From NCBI GenBank assembly GCA_028275145.1, contig JAQCNG010000185.1, forward strand, positions 1 to 12,189: a stretch of DNA of 12,189 bases, given 5' to 3'. Both the position numbers and the translations under genes were made by a program. Positions 1 through 7,186 of this stretch are shown here, piece after piece; the first letter of the stretch is position 1; each line of letters starts with the position of its first letter. The notes beneath the pieces are model-generated. The model searched no databases. It had not been told where the DNA came from and saw only the letters and a list, made by a program, of their open reading frames with translations. The DNA comes from Halovenus sp. GTDB lineage: Archaea; Halobacteriota; Halobacteria; Halobacteriales; Haloarculaceae.

Positions 1-1
1 T

Positions 2-871
2 CTGGTGGGTGGTGAGACGTGGTCAATCGACGACGAGGGGGGCGTCGTCGGCGAGGCGGGCCGGCGTGTCGGCGGCGCGAGCGGGGTCGACCTCTACGAC
101 GTGAGCGACCCGACCAGTCCGGAACGGCTCTCGACAATCGAGCCACCGGGCTCGTACGACCAGACAACCGGTGGCTGGTTCACCACGTCCCACAACGCGG
201 ATTTCCGTGGCGACAGACTGTACACGTCCTGGTACTTCGGCGGCGTCGCGGTCCACGACGTGGGCGACCCCGCCGCACCGGAGGAACTGGCCCGCTGGCA
301 GCGGCCACGCGAGACGAGTTTCTGGACCGCACAGGCCGCCGACGGGTTCTACGTCGGGAGCAGCACGAACCTCAGTGCGACGTTCGGCGGGCCAAACGAG
401 ACCCGTGAGGCGCTGTACACCTTTCCCGACGAGGCGGGCAGTCAGGCCGACCCGCCGGCACTGACCGACGTCCCGGAGGACCTGGTCGACGTCCAGCCGC
501 GGGAGCTTCCGGAGGTGGACCGACTCGGTGCGAGCGCCAGTCGCGTCGTCGACGGTCCCACGAACGGAAACGGAGACGACGGAACCGGGCAGAACGGCGA
601 CGACGGGAGCAACGGAGAGACCGACGATAGCGGAGCAGACGGGGGTGAGACGGGTGACGACGGCGGAGCAACGGACGACGGCCAGACCACGGGTGATAGC
701 GACGACGCGAGCGGCGGCGACCCGGAGGCCGGAGACACCAGCGGGTCGGGGGACAGTGGCGGTGACGATGGCGCGGGCCCAGGCCTGGGTGTCGGGGCGG
801 CGCTGGGGGGACTGGGTGGCTATCTGCTCGCCCGGCGTGCAGGCGAATTAACTGACTCCCGGGGCGAGTAG
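2..871 (+). CDS. LVIVD-repeat surface protein, 3' part, with PGF-CTERM-like anchor
   Basis: The frame is open from the left edge, so the N-terminus and signal peptide lie outside the window; the GTG at 5 is only the first internal start codon. Numbering from that codon, residues 28-100 carry two LVIVD-type beta-propeller repeats ([13 protein letters not shown] and [15 protein letters not shown]). These pair a 'V..hDVsDP..P..l' signature with a His-containing segment (TSHNADF, 61-67). Residues 185-258 are a low-complexity Asp/Gly/Ser/Thr stalk. The end ([21 protein letters not shown], about 258-278) is a glycine-rich hydrophobic helix followed by Arg, the layout of archaeosortase-processed PGF-CTERM tails, but with PGL where PGF is usual. 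By inference it is exported and anchored at the cell surface. Its function is unknown. The family call is fairly sure; archaeosortase processing is less so. Confidence 0.8.
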   Translation: MVGGETWSIDDEGGVVGEAGRRVGGASGVDLYDVSDPTSPERLSTIEPPGSYDQTTGGWFTTSHNADFRGDRLYTSWYFGGVAVHDVGDPAAPEELARWQRPRETSFWTAQAADGFYVGSSTNLSATFGGPNETREALYTFPDEAGSQADPPALTDVPEDLVDVQPRELPEVDRLGASASRVVDGPTNGNGDDGTGQNGDDGSNGETDDSGADGGETGDDGGATDDGQTTGDSDDASGGDPEAGDTSGSGDSGGDDGAGPGLGVGAALGGLGGYLLARRAGELTDSRGE

Positions 872-877
872 ACAGCG

Positions 878-1402
878 ATGTCGAGCGCGAAAGGCGACCG
901 GCGGGAGCGAGAACTCGTCAACAGACTCGACGAGGCGGGGTTCGCGGTGATGCGTGCCCCCGCGAGCGGCAGCGCAACCGAGCGGGAACTGCCGGACGTT
1001 CTCGCGGGTGACGGTGAGCAGTTCTACGCCATCGAGGCGAAATCGTCGGCCGGGGACCCGATCTACCTCGACGGCGAGGAGGTCGAGGCGCTCGTTTACT
1101 TTGCGCGCAACTTCGGAGCCAAACCCCGCATCGGCGTCCGGTTCGACCGCGAGGACTGGTACTTTTTCCACCCCGACGACCTGTACACCACCGACGGCGG
1201 CAACTACCGGGTCAAGCGGGAGACAGCACTCGCGGACGGCACCGACTTCGCCGAGTTCACCGGCCACTCGGAGAAGGTCACGCTCCAGGAACTGGCCGAG
1301 GAGCGAGACGACGGGGACGGCGACGAGGAGACCCGGGAGGTGCTCGCGGCGGTTGCCCGCGGTGACCTCTCCGTGGAGGACGGCGTAGAGATGCTGGACT
1401 GA
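878..1402 (+). CDS. hjc: Holliday junction resolvase Hjc
   Basis: This is the archaeal Hjc endonuclease, a dimeric PD-(D/E)xK nuclease that cuts four-way DNA junctions in recombination and fork repair. The metal-binding set of the family is visible: E10 in RRERELV, D40 in LPDVLAG, and E53 and K55 in [17 protein letters not shown] segment precedes the catalytic Asp. The conserved core covers about residues 5-120. The remaining 50 residues form an acidic tail ([11 protein letters not shown]), making the protein (174 aa) longer than the roughly 120-140 aa of thermophile Hjc; such tails are common in halophiles. The ATG is only 6 nt after the stop of the surface-protein gene, with no strong Shine-Dalgarno, so co-transcription or translational re-initiation is plausible even though the functions are unrelated. 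Confidence 0.93.
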   Translation: MSSAKGDRRERELVNRLDEAGFAVMRAPASGSATERELPDVLAGDGEQFYAIEAKSSAGDPIYLDGEEVEALVYFARNFGAKPRIGVRFDREDWYFFHPDDLYTTDGGNYRVKRETALADGTDFAEFTGHSEKVTLQELAEERDDGDGDEETREVLAAVARGDLSVEDGVEMLD

Positions 1403-1476
1403 GCACCCGACCACGACAGGCAGACTGCCGGTGGTAACCAACAGACACGATTGGCTGTAGACCCTCGGGCGACACG

Positions 1477-1806
1477 ATGGTGTGGCTGGACCTCGCCGTC
1501 TGGACGCTCGCGGTTTTGCTGTTCGTGGTCGGTGACTGGGCCACGACCCGGTACGGGCTCTCGCGGGCTGGGCTCGTCGAGCGGAACCCACTCGCCCGGC
1601 GCGCAATCGCCCGGTTCGGCGTCACCGCGTCGTTGCTCCTGCTGAAAAGCGCCGCGCTTGTTGTCGCGGTGTCGGGGTATCTCTACGCCGGCGGCGACGC
1701 CTCGACGGCCGCCTATCGACTGCTGTTCCCGCTCGTGGTGTTGCTGGTCGGACTGGTGACGACGCTCTACAACCTGTGGGTGCTGGTCGCAAACCGGAGC
1801 AGATAG
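1477..1806 (+). CDS. DUF5658-type small membrane protein
   Basis: This 109-residue protein is almost entirely hydrophobic, with about three membrane segments (about 4-20, 49-70 and 80-104). Between the first and second is a conserved-looking loop, GDWATTRYG (19-27) followed by ERNPLAR (35-41). That 'D..TT..G....E.NPLAR' pattern is what I associate with the DUF5658 family of haloarchaeal membrane proteins; no biochemical role is known to me. The C-terminus is short and basic (ANRSR). The ATG at 1477 gives a compact first helix. The 74-nt gap to hjc has no clear TATA box, so the gene may be read from upstream. A promoter for the next gene lies just after its stop. Confidence 0.75.
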   Translation: MVWLDLAVWTLAVLLFVVGDWATTRYGLSRAGLVERNPLARRAIARFGVTASLLLLKSAALVVAVSGYLYAGGDASTAAYRLLFPLVVLLVGLVTTLYNLWVLVANRSR

Positions 1807-1834
1807 CGGTTCCGCGGCGAGAATCCGAAGACAG

Positions 1835-1840
1835 TTTATC
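1835..1840 (+). promoter_or_regulatory. TATA-like element of the DUF420 gene
   Basis: TTTATC stands in an otherwise GC-rich 54-nt gap, preceded by the purine-rich CGAAGACAG that could act as a BRE. Its centre is about 24 nt before the ATG at 1861, which predicts a transcript starting at or next to the start codon (leaderless), common in haloarchaea. Confidence 0.6.
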
Positions 1841-1860
1841 AGTCGGCCCAACAGTGAGGT

Positions 1861-2925
1861 ATGGCCGTTGCAGGACTCAGGTCGAACGTCCACGACAGGG
1901 TCTTCGAGACGACTGTTGCTCTCTCGGTGGTTGGATTCCTGCTGGTCGTCGGCACCTTCGCCGGCTGGTTCGAGGGTGTCTACCCGTCGCTGGCAGCGGG
2001 CGAGGTGAGGTTCCTCGCGCATCTGATCGCCGCAATCAACACGACCGCCCTGCTGTCGCTGATTGCCGGGGTGTACTTCATCAGGACCCGCCAGATAGAG
2101 CGTCACCGCGCCGCGATGGTGCTCGCGTTCACGCTCATCCTCGCCTTTCTGGTGGTGTATCTCCTGAAAGTCGGCGGCGGGTTCGAGCGCGAACTCGTCG
2201 CCGGTGACGCCGTTCGGGTGGTGTATCTCCTGATGCTTGCCGTCCACATCCTCCTCTCTATCGTGTCGATGCCGCTCGTGCTGTACGTGGTGTTGCTCGG
2301 TCTGACCCACTCACCGGCCGAACTGACCGAGACACGAAAGGCCCGCGTCGGCCGACTCGCCGCGAGTGCGTGGATTCTCAGCCTCTTTCTGGGGGTGGTC
2401 ACCTACGTGATGCTCAACCACGCGTTCGACAGTCGGCCCCGGGACGCCGCGCTCCTGTTCGCGCTCGCGGCTCCGGCACCGCTCCGGGCGACCCTCCGCG
2501 AGCGTCTCGACGGGGTCCGGGTGTGGCTGCGCCGGGTGGCCTCGCGGGTACGGGCGGGTTCGCTGGCGGTGAGACGGCGCGCGTACCACAGACACGGAGA
2601 CAGCACGCTTAGTATGCTGGGAAGCAAACAGGTAGCATGGGACAGACAGCCGACAACAGGTCGTCGAATCGAGGTCGGTATCCGGACCGATGACAGACCG
2701 GGATGTGTCAGTTCGGGACGAGCCACCGCAGGCGGGCATCGATGCCGCCCGGCGTCTCGTCGAGACGGTGGTGACCAACGTCGAACAGGTCGTCGTCGGC
2801 AACCACGACCAGATAGAGCACGTGGTGACGACGCTCCTCGCGGGCGGGCACGTCCTGCTGGAGGACGTTCCGGGCGTGGGGAAGACGATGCTCGCGCGCT
2901 CGGTTGCGGCAAGCATCGAGGGTGA
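1861..2925 (+). CDS. DUF420 (CtaM/YozB-like) membrane protein with abnormal C-terminal read-through
   Basis: Residues 1-187 are a complete DUF420 protein with about five membrane helices (about 16-36, 52-74, 84-103, 118-148 and 167-186) and family-type histidines H54, H82, H129, H150 and H187. DUF420 includes Bacillus CtaM/YozB, needed for maturation of a caa3-type haem-copper oxidase, so a role in respiratory oxidase assembly is possible but unproven here. Family members normally end near residue 190. This frame has no stop there and runs to TGA at 2923-2925, overlapping moxR by 236 nt. The extension to about residue 245 still has GC-ending codons but is strikingly Arg-rich (about 14 Arg in 57 residues), unlike acidic haloarchaeal proteins. 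Beyond about 2605 it crosses a putative promoter and moxR. The start at 1861 fits the TATA spacing. The core call is firm; the true C-terminus is uncertain. Confidence 0.7.
   Translation: MAVAGLRSNVHDRVFETTVALSVVGFLLVVGTFAGWFEGVYPSLAAGEVRFLAHLIAAINTTALLSLIAGVYFIRTRQIERHRAAMVLAFTLILAFLVVYLLKVGGGFERELVAGDAVRVVYLLMLAVHILLSIVSMPLVLYVVLLGLTHSPAELTETRKARVGRLAASAWILSLFLGVVTYVMLNHAFDSRPRDAALLFALAAPAPLRATLRERLDGVRVWLRRVASRVRAGSLAVRRRAYHRHGDSTLSMLGSKQVAWDRQPTTGRRIEVGIRTDDRPGCVSSGRATAGGHRCRPASRRDGGDQRRTGRRRQPRPDRARGDDAPRGRARPAGGRSGRGEDDARALGCGKHRG
2608..2616 (+). promoter_or_regulatory. TATA-like element upstream of the moxR operon
   Basis: CTTAGTATG is an AT-rich island in GC-rich surroundings. Its centre is about 25 nt before the ATG at 2637, nearly the same geometry as the TATA/ATG pairs at 1835/1861 and 7561/7592. 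If used, transcription would begin at the 18-codon reading frame rather than at moxR itself. This is judged by eye from spacing and composition only. Confidence 0.45.
2637..2693 (+). CDS. Putative 18-codon leaderless leader ORF coupled to moxR
   Basis: ATG GGA CAG... encodes MGQTADNRSSNRGRYPDR and ends in TGA at 2691-2693, which overlaps the moxR ATG at 2690 as ATGA. The two following junctions of the operon (3643 and 4770) are the same 4-nt overlap. A TATA-like element sits about 25 nt upstream, placing the predicted transcript start on this ATG. The peptide is polar and basic with no recognisable domain. A plausible inference is that it lets ribosomes load on a leaderless mRNA and re-initiate at moxR, which has no Shine-Dalgarno. 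Chance is a real alternative, because ORFs this short are common. Confidence 0.35.
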   Translation: MGQTADNRSSNRGRYPDR

Positions 2926-3646
2926 GTTCCGGCGCATCCAGTTCACGCCGGACCTGCTTCCGTCGGACGTGACCGGGGTCAACGTCTACAACGAGGCCAG
3001 CGCGGAGTTCGAGTTCCGTCCCGGCCCCGTGTTCGGCAACGTCATGCTCGGTGACGAGATAAACCGGGCACCGCCGAAGACACAGTCGGCGCTACTGGAG
3101 GCGATGGAGGAGAGTCAGGTGACCGTCGACGGTGAGACGCGGAGTCTCCCGGACCCGTTTCTGGTCATCGCGACACAGAACACCGTCGAGACTGACCGGA
3201 CCTACGACCTGCCGGTTGCCGAGCGGGACCGGTTCACCAAACAGCTCTCGCTGGGCTACCCCGACGGTGAGGAGGAGCGTGACCTGCTCGGACGGGTGGT
3301 CGGCAACCACCCGATAGAGGAGCTCTCGCCGGTTGTCTCGCTCGACGAGGTCCGCCGGGCGCGCGCGACGAGTGCGGCCGTCACCGCGGCAGAGCCAGTC
3401 AGAGAGTACATCACCCGCCTGGCCGCCTACACCCGCGAGCAGGCGAACATCGGGGTCAGTCCGCGGGGCAGCATCGCACTGCTCCGGAGTGCGCAGGCCC
3501 GGGCCGTCCTCGACGGCCGCGACTACGTCGTCCCGGACGACGTCCAGTCCGAGGCCCCGGTGGTCCTGCCACACCGCATCGTCGGGGGCGACCTGCGCGG
3601 GGAACAGGTGGCAACCGAGGCACTCGAGACCGTTTCACTCCCATGA
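2690..3646 (+). CDS. MoxR-family AAA+ ATPase
   Basis: MoxR ATPases are chaperone-like AAA+ proteins, usually encoded beside DUF58 and VWA or transglutaminase genes and thought to remodel or insert cofactors into partner proteins. Visible motifs are Walker A DVPGVGKT (59-66), Walker B VMLGDEINRA (118-127), sensor 1 ATQN (161-164), the AERDRF segment (177-182) matching the conserved 'DRF' helix, and the C-terminal SPRGSIALLRSAQARAVLDGRDYVVPDDV lid region (spanning about 252-283) with its sensor-2 Arg. At 318 aa it is of normal length and appears intact. A TAG in frame at 2633 and no earlier ATG support the start at 2690. No Shine-Dalgarno precedes it. The stop overlaps the DUF58 start by ATGA. 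Its first 236 nt are also covered, in another frame, by the run-on DUF420 frame. Confidence 0.93.
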   Translation: MTDRDVSVRDEPPQAGIDAARRLVETVVTNVEQVVVGNHDQIEHVVTTLLAGGHVLLEDVPGVGKTMLARSVAASIEGEFRRIQFTPDLLPSDVTGVNVYNEASAEFEFRPGPVFGNVMLGDEINRAPPKTQSALLEAMEESQVTVDGETRSLPDPFLVIATQNTVETDRTYDLPVAERDRFTKQLSLGYPDGEEERDLLGRVVGNHPIEELSPVVSLDEVRRARATSAAVTAAEPVREYITRLAAYTREQANIGVSPRGSIALLRSAQARAVLDGRDYVVPDDVQSEAPVVLPHRIVGGDLRGEQVATEALETVSLP

Positions 3647-4773
3647 CATCACTCCGTACCGCGAGCGCGTCTGCACTGGATGCCCTCTCGGCGGGGGTCG
3701 CGTGGACGCGACGGGGACAGGGCGGGCAGAACCCGGGGCTGACCCGCCGGGGGTGGGGGGTGGTGGTGGTCGTGACCGGTCTGGTCGCGCTGGGCTGGCG
3801 CTACAGCCCCAGACAGATAAACGCCGTCGCCGCGCCGGCGCTGGTCGCCCTGGTCGTCGGCGTCGTCAGCGTCCGGCGCGCCCGGTGTCCGGACGTCGAG
3901 GTGCGCTCTCCCCCGCCGGGTGTGCCCGGCGACGAACGGACCCTCTCGGTCTCCCTTTCGGGGCGTGGTCTGGCCACCGTGGCAGTCGACCTCCCGGGCG
4001 GGATGTCGCTGGCCGACGAGGCCGCCGACAGAGAGATGGCAGTCAGACTGCCGACGACAGTCGAGTGGACTGTCTCGCTCGAACAACGGGGTATCCACAG
4101 CGTCGGCCCGCTCGATGTCACGTTCCACGGACCGCTCGGACTCGTCGAGCAGTCTGTCGGGGACACAGCCGAGGTGGAGGTCGTCGCCTACCCGCGCCGG
4201 TTCGACCTGACAGAACCGGCCGCCGCCAGGGGGGAACTCCACTCCCGGCCCGACGTGGTCACCCAGGAGTTCGACCGCATCCGGGAGTACAGACCGGGTG
4301 ACCCGCTGCGTCGCGTCGACTGGAAATCCAGCGCGAAACACCGGGACCTGCACGTCGTCGAGTTCGCCGACCGGGCCGGAAAGGAGGCTGTAGTCGTCGG
4401 CGGCGTGGCAATCCGGGAGACCGACGACCAGATGGCCCGGGCGGTTGCGACACTCGCCGAGGCGGCGCTGGATGCCGGACTCGACGTCGGTATCGTCGTG
4501 CCGGCCGGCCGGTGTGAGCCAGACAGCGGTGCCGACCACCGCGAGCGCCTGCTCCGGTTGCTCGCACGGACCGGCCCGAACGCCCGCACGGAGGAGTTCT
4601 CGCTCTCCCAGGGCGACATCTCCCAGCAGGAGGCCGACATCGTGGTCGACGCCGGTGACCCGCTGATACGGGAGCGCGGGGCCGACCCGAGGGTCCGGAC
4701 CGCCTACGGCTCGTACTCGCTGGCGGAGCTTCGCAGCACCGGTGACAGCACGACAACGGGGGTAACAGGATGA
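3643..4773 (+). CDS. DUF58 domain-containing protein
   Basis: DUF58 proteins are the standard partner of MoxR ATPases. The N-terminus has two membrane helices (about 37-55 and 59-77) joined by a very short loop. A beta-rich domain follows (about 85-185), then the diagnostic DUF58 signature at 210-241, containing REYRPGD, RRVDWKSSAK and LHVVEF. The C-terminal half (about 245-340) has the alternating strand/helix pattern of a von Willebrand A-like fold; no complete MIDAS motif (DxSxS) is visible, as is common in DUF58. At 376 aa the length is usual. The start codon overlaps the moxR stop, and its own stop overlaps the transglutaminase start, both as ATGA, so synthesis of the three proteins is probably coupled. 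Its exact biochemical role is unknown for the family. Confidence 0.9.
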   Translation: MTSLRTASASALDALSAGVAWTRRGQGGQNPGLTRRGWGVVVVVTGLVALGWRYSPRQINAVAAPALVALVVGVVSVRRARCPDVEVRSPPPGVPGDERTLSVSLSGRGLATVAVDLPGGMSLADEAADREMAVRLPTTVEWTVSLEQRGIHSVGPLDVTFHGPLGLVEQSVGDTAEVEVVAYPRRFDLTEPAAARGELHSRPDVVTQEFDRIREYRPGDPLRRVDWKSSAKHRDLHVVEFADRAGKEAVVVGGVAIRETDDQMARAVATLAEAALDAGLDVGIVVPAGRCEPDSGADHRERLLRLLARTGPNARTEEFSLSQGDISQQEADIVVDAGDPLIRERGADPRVRTAYGSYSLAELRSTGDSTTTGVTG

Positions 4774-7070
4774 GACTGGCAGACACCGGGGGGTTGTCCG
4801 AGCGCGTGACCGCGCTCACCGACTGGTCCGGGGAGGCCGGGCCGGACGGGGTCACACGGGCCGGAACGCTGCTGGCCACGCTGGTGCTCATCTCCTCGTT
4901 CGCGCTGGTGTTGCGCGATATCGTTGCGACGGTCGGTAGCCCGCGGACGCTGACACTGGTGGTGCTCGCCTCGCTGGTGGCGGCGACAGTGGCGTGGCCG
5001 GTGGTGACACTCCAGCGGACGGTCCGGGCCGGCGTCGTCACGTTCGTGATTGCGCTGTTGCTGTACGGGTTCGCGGTTCCGGTGGCGCTGCGGCCGACGT
5101 TCGCGCTCCAGGGGACACTCGACCTGCTGACCGGTCGGAGCGCGCTCTGGATTGTCAGGGTGGAACTGTGGGCGCTGCTGGTCGCACCCGTTCCGGTTTT
5201 TCTCACCTGGCTGTTCGCCCTCGAACGGCAGTACGTGCGCGCTGCCGTGGTCGGTGGGGCCGCCCTCTGCTTTCTGGTTCTGTCCGGGGACGCGGGGCTG
5301 TTGATTACGCTTCTCGGTGTCGTCGCCGCGGGTGCGATAGTCGGCCTGGGTGACGTGATGCGCCGCGCGGAGTCGCTGGCGACGGTGGACTCGCTTCTGA
5401 TTGTGCTGGCGGTGATGGTCGTCACGCCGTTTCTTTTCTCGGTTGTTCCGGGCGGCGCGGCCGGCCCGCTGGGCTTTGGCGGCGACGACACCACGACCAT
5501 GGAGGAGAACGTCGTCACGTCCGACGGCAGCCTCGAGATTCTGGGTAGCATCGAACAGACCGCAGACGTCCGATTTCTCGTCAGCGGCGAGGAGCCACGC
5601 TACTGGCGAACCGGGAGCTACGACCGCTACACGGGCGATGGGTGGATACGCGCCGGCGAGACCCAGTCCGGAACCGGCGGCCTCTCGCCCGCGGACGGCG
5701 AAACCGTGAGCTACGAGGTCAGCGCCCGGACCCCGATGTCGGTGCTCCCGGCGCCGTGGCAACCGGTCGGCCTCGACGGTGTCGACCAGGTCGGGGTCGA
5801 ACCGGACGGGACACCGACTCTCGACGGCACACTCGAGAGCGGTGAGGGCTACACCGTCAACAGCACCGTCCGGGGTGTCTCCCCGGAGCGGTTGGCGGCG
5901 GCCGACGGCGCGTATCCGGCCGATATCGAGCAACAGTACACCCAGTTACCGTCGAGCACGTCCGACCGTGTCGCCGAGCGCACCCGGTCGATAGCGGTCA
6001 ACGCCGAGACACCGTACGAGACGGCGGCCGTTGTCGAGCGGTGGCTGGAGAACAACCGGGCGTACTCCCTCGACGTCGACCGGCCCGACGGTGACGTCGT
6101 GGAGGCGTTCCTGTTCGATATGGAGCAGGGGTACTGCACGTACTACGCCACCACGATGGTCGGGATGCTCCGCTCGGTGGACGTCCCGGCCAGACTCGCC
6201 GTGGGGTACACCACCGGAGACTCCATCGACGACGACACCTGGGCTGTCCGGGGGAGCAACTCCCATGCGTGGGTCGAGGTGTACGTTCCCGACCACGGCT
6301 GGGTCCAGTTCGACCCGACACCGACCGGACCCCGGGAGGCCGCGGAGAACCAGGCGGCCGGAGACCCCGGTGGCGGTACAGACGTCTCCGGGGGCGACGA
6401 CGGCGAGGCCGAGGCCGGGACGGGCGACGCCGAGATACCGCCCGGGAACACGAGCGAGAACAGCACCGACATCGGAAACGAGAGCAGCATCGACAGGGAC
6501 CTGCCCGCGGAGGGAACCGCAGACCCGGGCCTCGGGGGGGAGGACGCGCTTCGGGCCGATAGCACGCCGGAGACTGACAACGGCACCGACATCCAGGTGG
6601 GCAACGTGACCGAGAGCCAGACCGACGACACCCCGGAGGAGAACAACAACAGGATACAGGTGTCACCCGGGGATATCGACCCCCGAGGCGGTGGGACCGC
6701 GCTGCTCGACCTCCCGGCCTACCAGCACGCGTTGCTGGCGACGCTCGCGCTCGTGGGGTTGGGGGCCGCCGTCAGGCGGAGTCCGGTTCCCGATGTCGTG
6801 GCCCGCGAGGCGGCGATCAGGTTCCAGCGACGCCGTGACCCCGAGGCCGACATCGAGCGGGCACACGGGCGACTGTTGCTCGTACTGGCGAGGCGCTATC
6901 GCCCGCGAGCGGCCGGCGAGACGACCCGCCAGTATCTCGACGCTGTCGAGGCCGGTCCGGCGGCCCGCCGCCTCGCAGCCATCCGCGAGCAGGCGCGCTA
7001 CGCCGACGAGTACTCCGAGGAGGCTGCCGACGAGGCCGTCGAACTGGTGGACACCGTCAGGAGTTCCTGA
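4770..7070 (+). CDS. TgpA-like membrane transglutaminase-domain protein
   Basis: This is a 766-residue membrane protein with the TgpA layout. Residues 30-228 hold about six or more hydrophobic helices (DUF3488/TgpA_N type). A large outer region follows, with the transglutaminase/protease-like core at about 405-518. The catalytic triad is visible as C456 (GYCTYYAT), H499 (NSHAWVEVY) and D515 (VQFDPTPT). Residues 520-640 are a low-complexity acidic linker rich in Asn, Ser and Thr, a single helix lies at about 648-668, and a C-terminal DUF4129-like domain (about 675-760, with ERAHGRLLLVLARRYRPRAAGETTRQYL) should be inside the cell. It may cleave or crosslink envelope proteins or peptides; the substrate is unknown. 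It is the last gene of the moxR-DUF58 operon and starts in an ATGA overlap. A stem-loop lies 17 nt after the stop. Confidence 0.9.
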   Translation: MRLADTGGLSERVTALTDWSGEAGPDGVTRAGTLLATLVLISSFALVLRDIVATVGSPRTLTLVVLASLVAATVAWPVVTLQRTVRAGVVTFVIALLLYGFAVPVALRPTFALQGTLDLLTGRSALWIVRVELWALLVAPVPVFLTWLFALERQYVRAAVVGGAALCFLVLSGDAGLLITLLGVVAAGAIVGLGDVMRRAESLATVDSLLIVLAVMVVTPFLFSVVPGGAAGPLGFGGDDTTTMEENVVTSDGSLEILGSIEQTADVRFLVSGEEPRYWRTGSYDRYTGDGWIRAGETQSGTGGLSPADGETVSYEVSARTPMSVLPAPWQPVGLDGVDQVGVEPDGTPTLDGTLESGEGYTVNSTVRGVSPERLAAADGAYPADIEQQYTQLPSSTSDRVAERTRSIAVNAETPYETAAVVERWLENNRAYSLDVDRPDGDVVEAFLFDMEQGYCTYYATTMVGMLRSVDVPARLAVGYTTGDSIDDDTWAVRGSNSHAWVEVYVPDHGWVQFDPTPTGPREAAENQAAGDPGGGTDVSGGDDGEAEAGTGDAEIPPGNTSENSTDIGNESSIDRDLPAEGTADPGLGGEDALRADSTPETDNGTDIQVGNVTESQTDDTPEENNNRIQVSPGDIDPRGGGTALLDLPAYQHALLATLALVGLGAAVRRSPVPDVVAREAAIRFQRRRDPEADIERAHGRLLLVLARRYRPRAAGETTRQYLDAVEAGPAARRLAAIREQARYADEYSEEAADEAVELVDTVRSS

Positions 7071-7086
7071 CCCGGTGACCGTGGCC

Positions 7087-7106
7087 ACCCGCCGCTGTCG
7101 GCGGGT
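7087..7106 (+). terminator. Perfect 8-bp stem-loop after the moxR operon
   Basis: ACCCGCCG and CGGCGGGT pair perfectly around a CTGT tetraloop, 17 nt after the transglutaminase stop. There is no U-tract after it, so it is not a bacterial-type terminator, and archaeal termination mainly needs T-runs. It may instead stabilise or mark the 3' end of the operon mRNA. Chance formation in GC-rich DNA cannot be excluded. Confidence 0.35.
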
Positions 7107-7137
7107 CGAGTCGGTGTGACAGCCTACAGTGATTGGC

Positions 7138-7152
7138 ACCTGCCCGGCAGGT
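7138..7152. promoter_or_regulatory. Palindrome abutting the aIF1 TATA box
   Basis: ACCTGCCCGGCAGGT has perfect 6-bp arms around a CCG centre and ends at the first base of the TATA-like element. It covers the position expected for the BRE and upstream contacts, so a regulator bound here could block or assist TFB/TBP. The binding factor is unknown. Confidence 0.35.
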
Positions 7153-7157
7153 TTAAG
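7152..7157 (+). promoter_or_regulatory. TATA-like element of aIF1/SUI1
   Basis: TTTAAG, about 33 nt before the ATG at 7187, predicts a leader of only a few nucleotides. It is the clearest TATA box in the 116-nt gap between the transglutaminase operon and this gene. Confidence 0.65.
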
Positions 7158-7186
7158 ACGCTCCGTTTGGTACATCTCGATAGGTA

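Noticed and set aside
1204..2310. Long minus-strand open frame (368 aa)
   Set aside because: It lies opposite hjc, DUF5658 and DUF420. Its Gln/His/Arg-rich translation is typical of antisense frames in GC-rich DNA, and no family motif is visible.
4259..5933. Long minus-strand open frames opposite DUF58 and the transglutaminase
   Set aside because: Low-complexity Ser/Arg/Pro or Arg/Gln/His-rich translations without domains. The + strand genes there have clear motifs.
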